Source: Methanomicrobium antiquum (GTDB taxonomy: Archaea > Halobacteriota > Methanomicrobia > Methanomicrobiales > Methanomicrobiaceae). From it: 64,000 nucleotides of DNA. Position 1 is the first letter of the stretch. Every line of letters starts with the position of its first letter. The DNA lies in assembly GCF_029633915.1 (NCBI RefSeq), contig NZ_CP091092.1, positions 682,001-746,000 on the forward strand, written 5' to 3'. A program made the position numbers and the translations under genes. Below the pieces are notes generated by a model. That model was not told the DNA's origin and ran no database searches. It was given only the letters and a program-made list of their open reading frames with translations. Shown here piece after piece: positions 40,938-50,165 of this stretch.

Positions 40938-42065
40938 TCAGGTCAGTACCTTTCTGATCTCATCTAAAGGTGCATCTGTTTTTATTCCTGTACCTGCATA
41001 GTGAACCCTAGAAGCACGGTATCCTGCATCTTTTAAGCGCTCAATTACAGTATCGATTGCAACCGGTGATACTTTCCAGTAGCGGCTTAGGACATGGTAG
41101 TCATAAAATGTGGATGTCTCAAGCTCGTTTCTGCAGGTGTTAAGGAGCTTTTCAATTTTTGGAGCTGTTCCAAACATTGGTTCTGATTCCGTTTTTGACT
41201 GGTTAATTTTAGTAAGCATTTCATCTATTATATCAGTCCTGCTTACAGCTCCAAGCCACAGCGGGCCTGCGGCAGTCAATTTTTCTCCGCATTCCGGGCA
41301 GGTATGTGTCTCTGCCAAAAGACCCTTCTGCTCTGTTCTATACGGGCATTTTTTGCACTGGTGAATATAGCCTATGCTTGAAATTGCCTTGTCAGCCTTT
41401 CCTGCCCCATATGAGAGCTTTAGATATATTCTTACAAAATGCTCGCGGGCAAATGAGAACAAAGGCTCAACACCCCTGTCATACTTGACAATCTCCCTTA
41501 CTGCATAACCAAGAAGTATCCTAAGACCCATCTCGCTGTGGTATTCGTTGTTTATGGGTCGTGCAAAATATCTTCTTATGCCGGCCTTTAAGTGTGAACC
41601 ACAAAGCGGTGCAGTGTCTGTCGCTGTTATGAAAAGATATTTTTTTGCACATCCGGCCGCGGCGTTTAAAAAAGGTGCAGGTGTTCCGAAGGGATCGATA
41701 TCAACAGCATCAAAACGTCTCTCATGCATTATTGCATTTGCATCGCGGTTTGTAATCTCAAGTACCGGTGCATAAGTGTCACGGTTGTATTCAAGAAGAG
41801 GAATTGCCCCTGAGCTTTTGTCATTGACCGTTGCATTAATCCCGCATTCGTTAAAGACGCGGATTCCACGAACACCTGTTGCACTCATTGCATCAAGGTA
41901 GCTTTCGGCATCAAGGCATTTTAGCATTAAAATGGTTGTATCCCTGTTCAGCTCCATTCTCTTATTGAAGAAGACAGGCGCACCTGAGGGCGGAAAATTC
42001 AGGTTTTCATCCATTTCCGGCGCTAAAAATTTGGTTTTGCCCTCTTTTACTTCAACAAGCTTCAT
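40938..42065 (-). CDS. trm1: tRNA (guanine26-N2)-dimethyltransferase
   Basis: 375 residues. Trm1 methylates G26 of tRNAs using S-adenosylmethionine. The SAM site is LDAMSATGVRGIRVFNECGI, and the catalytic DPFG appears in DAVDIDPFGTPAPFLN. A C-terminal zinc-binding region has CKKCPYRTE and CPECGEKL. N-terminal VKEGKTKFLAP and VFFNKRMELNRD are typical. Intact and on its own. Confidence 0.95.
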   Translation of the reverse strand: MKLVEVKEGKTKFLAPEMDENLNFPPSGAPVFFNKRMELNRDTTILMLKCLDAESYLDAMSATGVRGIRVFNECGINATVNDKSSGAIPLLEYNRDTYAPVLEITNRDANAIMHERRFDAVDIDPFGTPAPFLNAAAGCAKKYLFITATDTAPLCGSHLKAGIRRYFARPINNEYHSEMGLRILLGYAVREIVKYDRGVEPLFSFAREHFVRIYLKLSYGAGKADKAISSIGYIHQCKKCPYRTEQKGLLAETHTCPECGEKLTAAGPLWLGAVSRTDIIDEMLTKINQSKTESEPMFGTAPKIEKLLNTCRNELETSTFYDYHVLSRYWKVSPVAIDTVIERLKDAGYRASRVHYAGTGIKTDAPLDEIRKVLT

Positions 42066-42201
42066 CTGGTAAATTATTACACCGCATCAAAAATAGACAT
42101 TTGTTTTTATCTGTTAATCGCGGCAACTTTTCATGACTGAAATGAAAAAGGTATTGTAATAATTTTTTTTCAGATTTGCAGATATTCACATGATTTTTTA
42201 G

Positions 42202-42265
42202 ATGAAAGTTACTTTGTAACTTACATGAAACTGTTGCCTGAAATATAATTCCATGAACGCTTTTT
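42202..42265 (+). repeat. 60-bp intergenic repeat, copy 2 (near tRNA-Arg)
   Basis: ATGAAAGTTACTTTGTAACT and TACATGAAAC match 24628 onward. The core AAGTTAC-TTT-GTAACTT is a 7-bp inverted repeat. It lies between trm1 and the tRNA-Arg gene. Role unknown. Confidence 0.7.
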
Positions 42266-42331
42266 CTGCAGATATTTAGGAAATCTTATAGCTTATCCTG
42301 TACAATTTATATTAGCACAAATGAAACCTGA

Positions 42332-42406
42332 GGGCTTGTGGCCTAGCCTGGATATGGCGTTAGCCTCCTAAGCTAAAAGTCGGGGGTTCGAATCCCCCCA
42401 AGCCCG
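42332..42406 (+). tRNA. tRNA-Arg (anticodon CCT)
   Basis: Acceptor arms GGGCTTG and CAAGCCC pair. The anticodon stem TTAGC/GCTAA holds loop CTCCTAA with anticodon CCT. The T-arm is CGGGGGTTCGAATCCCCCC, and the discriminator is G (42406). CCA is not encoded. TTTATATTA at about 42306-42314 is a fitting TATA box. Confidence 0.96.
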
Positions 42407-42499
42407 TTTTAAATTTTCATTTTTTTGGTTTTTCTTAAGCTTATTTTGAATCAGTTTTCCAAAAGAATAATTCAGTTTAAAAAAAGATATTCTTTATAG

Positions 42500-43345
42500 A
42501 TGCTGAAAAAAGGATATCTGGATATTACACGCCCTGTCAATTCAGTTGTTGCAGGTTTCGCCGTAATACTTGGAATAATTATTGCAAAAGGGCTTGTACC
42601 TGCAGAATCACTCATAATGATCCCTGTTGTAGCTTTAATTACCGCCGCCGGAAATACAATAAATGACTATTACGACAGGGAAATTGATGCTGTAAACAGG
42701 CCTGAGAGGCCAATTCCAAAAGGTCTTGTAACACCTAAAGGAGCTTTAATATTTAGTGCCGCGCTTTTCATTTTGGGAATATTCTTAAGCATCTTTATAA
42801 ATGTCTTATGCCTTGCAATTGCAGTTTTTAACTCTTTGATTCTCGTATATTATGCAAAAAAGTTAAAGATGATGCCTTTTATTGGAAACGTTGCCGTATC
42901 ATATCTTTCAGCGTCAGTTTTTTTATTTGGCGGCGCTTTCTTTGGTCTGGAAGGTCTTTATCAGAATGCTGTTGTTTTTGCAATAACATTTTTTGCTATG
43001 CTTTCACGTGAGCTTTTAAAGGATGCGGAAGACATCGAAGGTGACATGAAAGGAGGTGCAAAAACCCTTCCAATCATAATCGGAGTTAAAAAAACAGGAT
43101 TTTTAAGTTTTATACTGGCTCTTACAGGAGTAATTATCAGTCTGTTACCTCTCCTTCGTTTCTGGGGTGTATATTACCTCTCATTAATCATCATAGCAGA
43201 CGCTGTTATCCTTTATGCGGCATTAAAAGGCATTAAAGCAGAGGATTCAGAATCATTAAAAAATTCCGGTGCAACATCGGTTCTTAAAAAAGGCATGTTT
43301 CTTGCACTTGTGATTTTTCTGATTTCCGCAGTCTTTTTTGGATAA
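42500..43345 (+). CDS. UbiA-family prenyltransferase, probable digeranylgeranylglyceryl phosphate synthase
   Basis: 281 residues with about nine membrane helices. The first Asp-rich site is NTINDYYDREIDAVNRPERP and the second is ELLKDAEDIEGDMKGGAKTL, both binding Mg-prenyl diphosphate. In archaea this family member adds the second geranylgeranyl chain to GGGP in membrane lipid synthesis. The protein begins LDITRPVNSVVAGFAVILG, as archaeal DGGGP synthases do. Intact. Confidence 0.92.
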   Translation: MLKKGYLDITRPVNSVVAGFAVILGIIIAKGLVPAESLIMIPVVALITAAGNTINDYYDREIDAVNRPERPIPKGLVTPKGALIFSAALFILGIFLSIFINVLCLAIAVFNSLILVYYAKKLKMMPFIGNVAVSYLSASVFLFGGAFFGLEGLYQNAVVFAITFFAMLSRELLKDAEDIEGDMKGGAKTLPIIIGVKKTGFLSFILALTGVIISLLPLLRFWGVYYLSLIIIADAVILYAALKGIKAEDSESLKNSGATSVLKKGMFLALVIFLISAVFFG

Positions 43346-43380
43346 TACTTATATTGTATGCGCCTGAATCTCATTTAGCA

Positions 43381-43905
43381 ATGAAATTATACAGAGACGG
43401 GGACACTTTCATAGCCCCTAAAGGCTCTTATTTTGAAGGCAATGTTAAAATAAATGGCAATTTTATCGTTCCTCCATGTACTCATTTCTGGGGTCACCTG
43501 GCAGTTGACGGAAACCTGGAGTTGGGCCCGCACTCATCAGTAAGGTATAAAGTAACCTGCCGGAATGCAGTTATTGGTTCAGACGTTAAAATTGGAGGGG
43601 ATGTCAATGTCGAAGGTGATATTACGGTATGTGATAATGCAAAAATGCCTCTTATCAATGCCGGGGGAGATGTAATCCTTCGTCCCGGTGTTGAAACAGG
43701 TGATGTGAAAAGCAGTGGAACAATCTACATATTTGGAAAAGTCAAATCAGGAAAACTTCTTGGAAGACAGGTAAAAGTGCTTAGAAATCCTGCAGACGAA
43801 TATAGAGGAGATTACGCAGTAAAACAGGATGTCATTTCCGAATCTGAAGAATCCGGCTTTTCATTTGAAAAAACACAGGAAGAATACCAACAGGAAGATT
43901 ACTGA
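43381..43905 (+). CDS. Polymer-forming (bactofilin-like) beta-solenoid protein
   Basis: 174 residues from ATG 43381; a TTG at 43354 would add nine residues. The core is a run of hexapeptide-like beta rungs: GSYFEGNVKINGNFIVPPCT, GHLAVDGNLELG, GSDVKIGGDVNVEGDITVCD and SGTIYIFGKVKSGKLLG. It resembles bactofilin/polymer-forming cytoskeletal proteins more than acyltransferases, as no catalytic His is placed. The acidic tail is disordered. It starts 35 bases after the UbiA gene, perhaps cotranscribed. Confidence 0.7.
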   Translation: MKLYRDGDTFIAPKGSYFEGNVKINGNFIVPPCTHFWGHLAVDGNLELGPHSSVRYKVTCRNAVIGSDVKIGGDVNVEGDITVCDNAKMPLINAGGDVILRPGVETGDVKSSGTIYIFGKVKSGKLLGRQVKVLRNPADEYRGDYAVKQDVISESEESGFSFEKTQEEYQQEDY

Positions 43906-44061
43906 ATCTAAGAATTAGTCTAAAAAGTGTAAATATTTTTAAAAATATTTTAAAATTGGGTTTTAAGTTCATTTAAGGCCATTATCGCCTCTTTTTGAAA
44001 AAATAAAAGCATTTATAAAGCTTTTTTTTCAATATAAATTTTCATTATCAATCTTTCAGTT

Positions 44062-44805
44062 TTATCCCTGGATTTCTTCTTCAATTCCAAGAACTGCAAC
44101 GTCCATTAAATCATGCCAGTTTAAAAGAGTCTCAACACAGCCGTCTTTTAGGGTAACAACTCCCATCCCAACCAGATTGATTTTGTCAAGAAGTTCAAGC
44201 CCTTCTCTTACCTCAACAATGCATCCAACTCCGATAACCGCTTCAGGCTTGTATTTTTTAACCATTCGCTTAATCAGTGTTGAACCAGGCGCAATCCATA
44301 TCTTATAGCCCATCTTTTCAAGCACATCAATGTGGGCGCCAATCTCGCATCTTCCACAGCGCCGGCAGATAAGACCTTCAGGAGTCAGATTTGCAGGACA
44401 GGCGGAATTTCTAAGGCACTGTGGCAGAAAAATGGCCCGTTTCTCAGGCAAAACATTTGAAAATGCCGTCTGGTTCATTGTATTGTGAAGATTAATAGAA
44501 AAAGCAGTAAGCTCTTTGTCATCAAGACCAAAAAACTTGCAGATTCCCTTGGCCATTCCTTCTGTCATGACAATTCCTGACTTTACAAGACTAGGAAAAT
44601 AAAAACGGCCTTTTTTAATTGAATAAAATGATATCCCTACAACAATCAGTGAGAAAAGAAAAAAGCCGATAACTAAGATTATCGCAATCTCGCCGATTGT
44701 AAAAATGAGTTGCTCCCAGATATTTTCAGATATCATTTTTGTCAGAGATAGATTGTGTGCTGTGCAGTTAAATATCTCTTGATTAAGGCATCTTAAGATT
44801 TTCAT
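44062..44805 (-). CDS. DUF116 membrane protein with Cys-rich site
   Basis: 247 residues from ATG 44805; ATG 44736 is an alternative. One or two membrane helices at the N-terminus (LIFTIGEIAIILVIGFFLFS) precede a soluble DUF116 domain with Cys clusters: FLPQCLRNSACPANLTPEGL and ICRRCGRCEIG, likely Fe-S or zinc ligands, then IGVGCIVEVREGLELL. Role unknown in the family. It overlaps the end of mtnA. Confidence 0.85.
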   Translation of the reverse strand: MKILRCLNQEIFNCTAHNLSLTKMISENIWEQLIFTIGEIAIILVIGFFLFSLIVVGISFYSIKKGRFYFPSLVKSGIVMTEGMAKGICKFFGLDDKELTAFSINLHNTMNQTAFSNVLPEKRAIFLPQCLRNSACPANLTPEGLICRRCGRCEIGAHIDVLEKMGYKIWIAPGSTLIKRMVKKYKPEAVIGVGCIVEVREGLELLDKINLVGMGVVTLKDGCVETLLNWHDLMDVAVLGIEEEIQG

Positions 44806-45808
44806 CAAAAGAAGGCCTTATAATTCCTCTTTCGGTAATTATTGCAGTTATAAGCTCAAGAGGAGTCGGGTCAAAAGCATAGTTTAAAGTATCAACACAA
44901 TCCGGCATCAACTGTTTATTTCCGCAGAAAGCAAGTTCGTTTCGGTTTCTGATTTCAATTTCAATCTCATTTTCTCTGTGCTCTTTGTCAAACGTCGACG
45001 AAGGAGCGGCAACGAAGAATGGAATATTGTGATATTTCGCGCAGACTGCATGCATATATGTTCCAATTTTGTTAAATACGGCATCCTGTGTAATTCTGTC
45101 AGCGCCGACAATAACTGCATCAATTTCACCTTTTCGCATAAGAAATGCGGCAGAAGAGTCTGGAATTGTCTTTACAGGAATATTATCCCTGGAAAGTTCC
45201 CATGCAGTAAGTCTTGAACCCTGATTTAAAGGTCTTGTCTCACATGAGATTACAGATACATCTTTTCCCATTGCAACTGCTGAACGAATTACACCCAGTG
45301 CTGTTCCCCAAGTGTAGCAGGCAAGGGCTCCTGCATTACAGTGTGTCAAAACCGTGCATTTATCCGGCAGAAGTTCTGCTCCAAAATCTCCTATCTGCCG
45401 GCACATTTTTTCATCCTCTTCTGCTATGCTGACAGCCTCGGATAGTGCATTCTCTCTTGCCTCTTCCGGGCTTTTTGCATTCTGAATCGATTGTAAAACC
45501 CGTTTTATTCCCCATGAAAGATTAATTGCAGTAGGTCTTGTTCTTGAAAGGTAATCTCCATCATCAAAAACCAGTTTTAAAAAACCGTCCATGTTTTTGT
45601 CGTCATGAATGAATGTTGACAATGAAACGCCAAATGCTCCTGCAACCCCGAGTGCAGGCGCACCTCTGACCTCCAGATTTTTTATCGCTTTTGCAAGCCT
45701 TTCTATGCTGTCACACGAGATTATTTTATATTCTGCAGGAAGAAGAGTCTGTTCAACAAACTTTATGCAGTTGTTGTCAAAATCCCAAAAGATTGTCTTT
45801 TCGCTCAT
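44783..45808 (-). CDS. mtnA: S-methyl-5-thioribose-1-phosphate isomerase (eIF2B-alpha-like)
   Basis: 341 residues from ATG 45808. IKNLEVRGAPALGVAGAFGV, TVLTHCNAGALACYTWGTAL (catalytic Cys), ETRPLNQGSRLTAWEL and VGADRITQDAVFNKIGTY (catalytic Asp) are the MtnA signature. It converts MTR-1-P to MTRu-1-P in methionine salvage; a ribose-1,5-bisphosphate isomerase is the main alternative, but the C-terminal PTPLELITAIITERG favours MtnA. Confidence 0.92.
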   Translation of the reverse strand: MSEKTIFWDFDNNCIKFVEQTLLPAEYKIISCDSIERLAKAIKNLEVRGAPALGVAGAFGVSLSTFIHDDKNMDGFLKLVFDDGDYLSRTRPTAINLSWGIKRVLQSIQNAKSPEEARENALSEAVSIAEEDEKMCRQIGDFGAELLPDKCTVLTHCNAGALACYTWGTALGVIRSAVAMGKDVSVISCETRPLNQGSRLTAWELSRDNIPVKTIPDSSAAFLMRKGEIDAVIVGADRITQDAVFNKIGTYMHAVCAKYHNIPFFVAAPSSTFDKEHRENEIEIEIRNRNELAFCGNKQLMPDCVDTLNYAFDPTPLELITAIITERGIIRPSFDENLKMP

Positions 45809-45891
45809 AAAAATCAAAAATATAATGTTTTAGCAGTTTCAATTACAGGATATTTATTCTCTTTTAAATAAATTAATCAGTCAGGTTCTGG

Positions 45892-47172
45892 TTAATTTTT
45901 GATTGCATCCGAAAATGCCTTCATGGCCGCCGCACCGCCCTGCATAACACTGTCCGGAATATCTTTTGGAGATACAGCCGCTCCTGCAACGTAAATTCCC
46001 GGTCTTATTGTTCCAACCGGGTTTATTTTCATATTCTCCTGAGAGAAAAATCCTGATTCGTCCTTTTCTATTCCAAGAATTTTAGCTGTCTCATCAGAAT
46101 TTTTGGCAGGCTCCATTCCAACCGACAAAACAACAAGACCCGGATTAAGCGTTAAAAGAGCTCTTGTTTCTGTATTTTCAACAGTAAGCTGTATAGTATT
46201 GTCTGGCCCTGCAATTATCTCTCCGGGAAGTCCCCTTATGAAATTGATTCCCAAATCCTGTGCCCTCTGGTAATATTCCTCATAGCCTTTTCCATATGCA
46301 CGAATATCCATGTAGAGCATGAAAATGTCTAAATCCTTGTTCTTTTCTTTTAGAAGGATTGCATTTTTGATTGCAAACATACAGCATACACATGAACAAT
46401 ATGGCCTGTCTATTGTAATGTCACGTGAACCAACACACTGAACAAATACAATTGAATCAGGCTTTTCTCCATCAGAAAGCCTTCTTGGAATACCTCCCGT
46501 AGGTCCGCTTGCACAGATTAGCCTTTCAAACTCAAGACTTGTTATTACATCCGGAATCCTAAGATAATTGAGATTTCTCTTTTTTTGTGCATCAAATATC
46601 TCAAAGCCTGTTGCAACAATAATGCTTGAAACATCAAGTGTAAACTCATGCTCAAAATCCTCATCTGTATGTAAAACAGCCTCCGGTCCGCACACGTCAT
46701 AACAAAGTCCGCACTCGATGCAGTGTTCTGCATCGCGGATTGTAACATTTGGAACAATCTGCGGGTGCGGTTTGTAAATCGCTTTTCTGACACCCACACC
46801 TGCATCATATTTGTTGTATACCTCAACAGGACAGACTTCCATGCAGTCTCCACAGCCGTTGCATTTTGTTTCGCTTACATAACGCGGGTGTTTTACAAGA
46901 CTTAGCGTGAAATTTCCAACATCGCCTGTTACACCTTTAACTTCAGTCAGAGTGTAGAGTGTGATATTTGGGTTTCTCTCAGCGTCTACCATCTTTGGTG
47001 ATAAAATGCACATTGAACAATCGTTTGTCGGAAAAGTCTTGTCAAGCTGCGACATGTGCCCGCCGATTGAGGGCTCTCTTTCTATTAAGTGCACTTTGAC
47101 GCCATGATTTGCTATGTCAAGCGCCGCCTGAATACCTGCAACTCCGGCACCTATTACTGCAACTTCACCCAT
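45892..47172 (-). CDS. HdrA-like FAD/Fe-S oxidoreductase, short form
   Basis: 426 residues from ATG 47172. FAD binding is by AVIGAGVAGIQAALDIANHG, followed by the HdrA-specific LDKTFPTNDCSMCILSPKMV. Two ferredoxin clusters are seen: CNGCGDCMEVCPVEVYNKYD and CIECGLCYDVCGPEA. VFVQCVGSRD and YCSCVCCMFAIKNA follow. Compared with HdrA of heterodisulfide reductase (about 650 residues) it lacks the N-terminal domain and the C-terminal ferredoxin. No hdrB or hdrC is adjacent, so its electron partner is open. It overlaps the gamma-carbonic anhydrase gene. Confidence 0.85.
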   Translation of the reverse strand: MGEVAVIGAGVAGIQAALDIANHGVKVHLIEREPSIGGHMSQLDKTFPTNDCSMCILSPKMVDAERNPNITLYTLTEVKGVTGDVGNFTLSLVKHPRYVSETKCNGCGDCMEVCPVEVYNKYDAGVGVRKAIYKPHPQIVPNVTIRDAEHCIECGLCYDVCGPEAVLHTDEDFEHEFTLDVSSIIVATGFEIFDAQKKRNLNYLRIPDVITSLEFERLICASGPTGGIPRRLSDGEKPDSIVFVQCVGSRDITIDRPYCSCVCCMFAIKNAILLKEKNKDLDIFMLYMDIRAYGKGYEEYYQRAQDLGINFIRGLPGEIIAGPDNTIQLTVENTETRALLTLNPGLVVLSVGMEPAKNSDETAKILGIEKDESGFFSQENMKINPVGTIRPGIYVAGAAVSPKDIPDSVMQGGAAAMKAFSDAIKN

Positions 47173-47656
47173 TTGCATACTCCTTTGCAAGATCTATATA
47201 TATCTCCGCATTTTTTACAATGCTTTGTTTTTGTTCGTCACTTAATTCACGAACAACTTTTCCCGGGACTCCCATTACAAGAGATCCTGGAGGAATTACT
47301 TTATTTTCAGTTATAACAGAACCTGCGGCAATAATTGAATCCTCACCTATGACAGCCCCGTTTAGGACTATAGCACCCATTCCGACAAGTACGCGGTCTT
47401 TTATTGTACAGCCGTGAACAACTGCTCCATGCCCTATTGTTACGTATTTTCCAATATTTACAGGATGGCAGGATGATTCATGAACTACACAGTTGTCCTG
47501 AACATTTGAGCCTTTACCTATTGTTATCTCATCCCTGTCTGCCCTAAGCACTGCGCCGAACCAGATGCCGGTATCCTGTCCCAGATTTACCTTCCCTACT
47601 ATTTTTGCATTGTCTGCTATGAAAGTGGCATTGCCCGGAGGGATGTTACTGCTCAT
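47165..47656 (-). CDS. Gamma-class carbonic anhydrase family protein
   Basis: 163 residues, a left-handed beta helix of hexapeptide repeats (ATFIADNAKIVGKVNLGQDT, WFGAVLRADRDEITIGKGSN). Potential metal ligands are His in CVVHES and in YVTIGHGAVVHGC. The C-terminal helix KQSIVKNAEIYIDLAKEY is typical. Without the acidic loop of Cam it is closer to CamH/YrdA-type, whose activity varies. Coupled to the HdrA-like gene by an 8-base overlap. Confidence 0.88.
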   Translation of the reverse strand: MSSNIPPGNATFIADNAKIVGKVNLGQDTGIWFGAVLRADRDEITIGKGSNVQDNCVVHESSCHPVNIGKYVTIGHGAVVHGCTIKDRVLVGMGAIVLNGAVIGEDSIIAAGSVITENKVIPPGSLVMGVPGKVVRELSDEQKQSIVKNAEIYIDLAKEYANG

Positions 47657-48031
47657 AATACTTACAGGTTGTACTTATATTTCAAAAAAACTTTGTGAAC
47701 GTATCCAACAGGAATTGTTTGCAGAAGAGACAATTGTAATAATTATAGTATTGGTTGATTACCTATAAATCCGGGCAGACATTATTTTAAGTTACCACTA
47801 TATTTCAGACAAATTTTTTATGAGCAATTCTTTGGATCGGAATCTTTCTGGATATAAATAAACAACAATCAGGCATTTAAAAGCGACTAATGCATAATCT
47901 GCATCTTAACAACTATTTTTGGCCTAAAGATGTAATTCTTCGACACCTTTTATTCCCTGACAAATCTCTGAAATTATCAAAAGTGTATTAAAAAAATACA
48001 TTAAGTCAGGCAGTCATAGAGATATACTCAG
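47657..48031. other. Divergent intergenic region
   Basis: About 375 AT-rich bases between the gamma-carbonic anhydrase gene (minus) and coaD (plus). It must hold both promoters. I saw no gene, RNA or clear repeat. Confidence 0.5.
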
Positions 48032-48505
48032 ATGAAAGTAATGGTCGGGGGCACATTCGATCCCCTTCACGACGGACACAAAAAATTGCTGGAGCGCTCC
48101 TTTGAAATAGCCGGAGATTTGGGACTTGTAACAATAGGTCTTTCGGGAGATAAATTTGCAAACAGAAAAAACCACCCAATAAGGCCTTTTTTGGAGAGAA
48201 GAAATGATCTCTTTGAATATCTTAAGTCGAAAAATTACAGCACAAAATGGGAGATAGAAGAGCTTTCAGACAGATTTGGCTCAACACTTGAGAAGGATTT
48301 TGATGCGATAGTTGTAAGCGAGGAGACTTTCCCGACAGCTGTTGAGATAAACAAATTAAGAAAAGAAAAGAAGATGAAAAAAGTGGATATTCACCAGATA
48401 ACATGCGTCCTTGCCGCTGACGGAAGATGGATATCAAGCACAAGAATCTGGAAAGGTGAAATTGATGTCCATGGAAGCCTTTTAAAATCCAAAAATAATG
48501 AATAA
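48032..48505 (+). CDS. coaD: Archaeal phosphopantetheine adenylyltransferase
   Basis: 157 residues. Nucleotidyltransferase motifs are GGTFDPLHDGHKKLLERSF (HxGH) and the C-terminal ISSTRI-like RWISSTRIWKGEID. It makes dephospho-CoA from phosphopantetheine and ATP in CoA synthesis. The archaeal enzyme is distinct from bacterial CoaD but uses the same fold. Preceded by a clear ATG; single gene. Confidence 0.92.
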   Translation: MKVMVGGTFDPLHDGHKKLLERSFEIAGDLGLVTIGLSGDKFANRKNHPIRPFLERRNDLFEYLKSKNYSTKWEIEELSDRFGSTLEKDFDAIVVSEETFPTAVEINKLRKEKKMKKVDIHQITCVLAADGRWISSTRIWKGEIDVHGSLLKSKNNE

Positions 48506-48692
48506 TTTTTAATCATTCAATTTAAATCATTTATTTGCTTAAGAAGACGTCCCGGAAAAATTAGGTTTGGAAACTTTTTTTCTGTGTAAATATTCTGAAA
48601 TTTAGATATGGATTGTTTAAAAACCCGGATTTCGAATTAAAAAAAATTAGATGATGAATTAATCTAACCAATATCCGTCAGACAAAATTCAT

Positions 48693-49169
48693 TCAGACAA
48701 TATACTCAACAAAATCCGAAGTGATAATATTGTCGCAGTACAGGCAGTGGAGTGTTTCATCAACTACCTCAAACTTAGTCTCAATTGGTTCATTTGAGTT
48801 TGTTATACAGCCAGGATTTGGGCATTTGACAACTCCTGTTAAAACATCCGGAATTTCAACACCTACTTTTTCAACAACTCTGTAGTTTCTGATGATATTT
48901 ATTGTTGCATTAGGAGATATAAGCGCAATTTTGTTGACTTCTCCTTTTGAAAGTTCCCTGTCTGAAATTTTCACAATATCCTTTTTGGTTCCGGTTGTAT
49001 TGCTAAGCACATTTGTTGCAATTGAAAGTGACTCTTCAGTAGAGCCCGTTATTCCAAGGATCTTTAAAACAGTCAGTGCTTCTCCGGCTTTTATATGATC
49101 AATCACAGTTCCGTTCTGAATCGGGCTTATCAAAAGTCCGTTTTCCGGTCTTTTCTTACTTTCTTTCAA
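48693..49169 (-). CDS. pyrI: Aspartate carbamoyltransferase regulatory subunit
   Basis: 158 residues. The N-terminal allosteric domain NGTVIDHIKAGEALTVLKIL binds nucleotides, and the C-terminal zinc domain has CPNPGCITN and LHCLYCDN, four Cys. It confers feedback control on PyrB. Its start overlaps the pyrB stop by 4 bases. Confidence 0.96.
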   Translation of the reverse strand: MKESKKRPENGLLISPIQNGTVIDHIKAGEALTVLKILGITGSTEESLSIATNVLSNTTGTKKDIVKISDRELSKGEVNKIALISPNATINIIRNYRVVEKVGVEIPDVLTGVVKCPNPGCITNSNEPIETKFEVVDETLHCLYCDNIITSDFVEYIV

Positions 49170-50062
49170 AGCATCACATCCTCAAGCATTGCCATTCTCA
49201 CTGGAATCCCATTCTCCGCCTGCCTGAAATACTTTGCATTTGGAAGAGAGTCAACTTCAGGGTCAATTTCTCCTGCACGGGGAAGAGGGTGCAGAAGAAT
49301 AAGATTTGAGCGTGTATTTTCAAGAGTCTCAGCTGTGATTCTGTATGAATGTGCAACCTTTGAATAGCTTGCAGAATCCGGAAACCTCTCGCGCTGAATT
49401 CGAGTTGCATACAAAACATCCAGTTCATCGATAACATCCTCAATATTTGTATGCTCAATTATAGGTGTATCGCGGTCTTTAAGCTCTTTTGCAAGCCCCT
49501 GTGGCATCTCAAGTCCTTTTGGAGCAATTGTGTGAATCCTTACGTTGTAGTTTGAAAGTGCATATGACAGAGAGTGCGCTGTTCTTCCATACCTTAGATC
49601 GCCCAAAAGGCCGACATCAATGTCATCTATTGGCATATTTTCCTTGATTGTATAAAGGTCAAGAAGAGTCTGTGAAGGATGCTGTCCTGCACCGTCTCCT
49701 GCGTTTATCACAGGAACAGTTGAAAAATCCGATGCAAGACGTGCCGCACCCTCCTTTGGATGGCGAAGGACTATTGCATCGACATAACTGCTTACTACAC
49801 GAATTGTATCTGCAAGAGTCTCTCCTTTTGAAATAGAGCTTCCCTCAACGCTGTCAACTGTTATAGCATCGCCTCCAAGCCGCGATAATGCAGATGCAAA
49901 AGACATTTTTGTTCTGGTGCTTGGTTCAAAAAATAAAAGAGCGACAAGTTTTCCTGACAATGTCCGCTTATAGCTTCCAAGACTCTGGATTTTTTCTGCC
50001 TTGTCCAGCAAAGCGTCAATGTCATCCCTTTCAAAGTCCCTGATGGATATTATGTGATGCAT
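49166..50062 (-). CDS. pyrB: Aspartate carbamoyltransferase catalytic subunit
   Basis: 298 residues. FFEPSTRTKMSFASALSRLG is the carbamoyl-phosphate site, GDGAGQHPSQTLLDLYTI and LHPLPRAGEI are further active-site segments. It catalyses the first committed step of pyrimidine synthesis. The pyrBI pair is on the minus strand. Confidence 0.97.
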   Translation of the reverse strand: MHHIISIRDFERDDIDALLDKAEKIQSLGSYKRTLSGKLVALLFFEPSTRTKMSFASALSRLGGDAITVDSVEGSSISKGETLADTIRVVSSYVDAIVLRHPKEGAARLASDFSTVPVINAGDGAGQHPSQTLLDLYTIKENMPIDDIDVGLLGDLRYGRTAHSLSYALSNYNVRIHTIAPKGLEMPQGLAKELKDRDTPIIEHTNIEDVIDELDVLYATRIQRERFPDSASYSKVAHSYRITAETLENTRSNLILLHPLPRAGEIDPEVDSLPNAKYFRQAENGIPVRMAMLEDVML

Positions 50063-50165
50063 ATGACTGCCTAAATGTTATCTGTGCTATGTAATGAAAA
50101 AACTGATCTGATGCTGTCAGAAAAAATAAAAACCCGGATGAAAAAAATCATATTTCAGTCTGACA

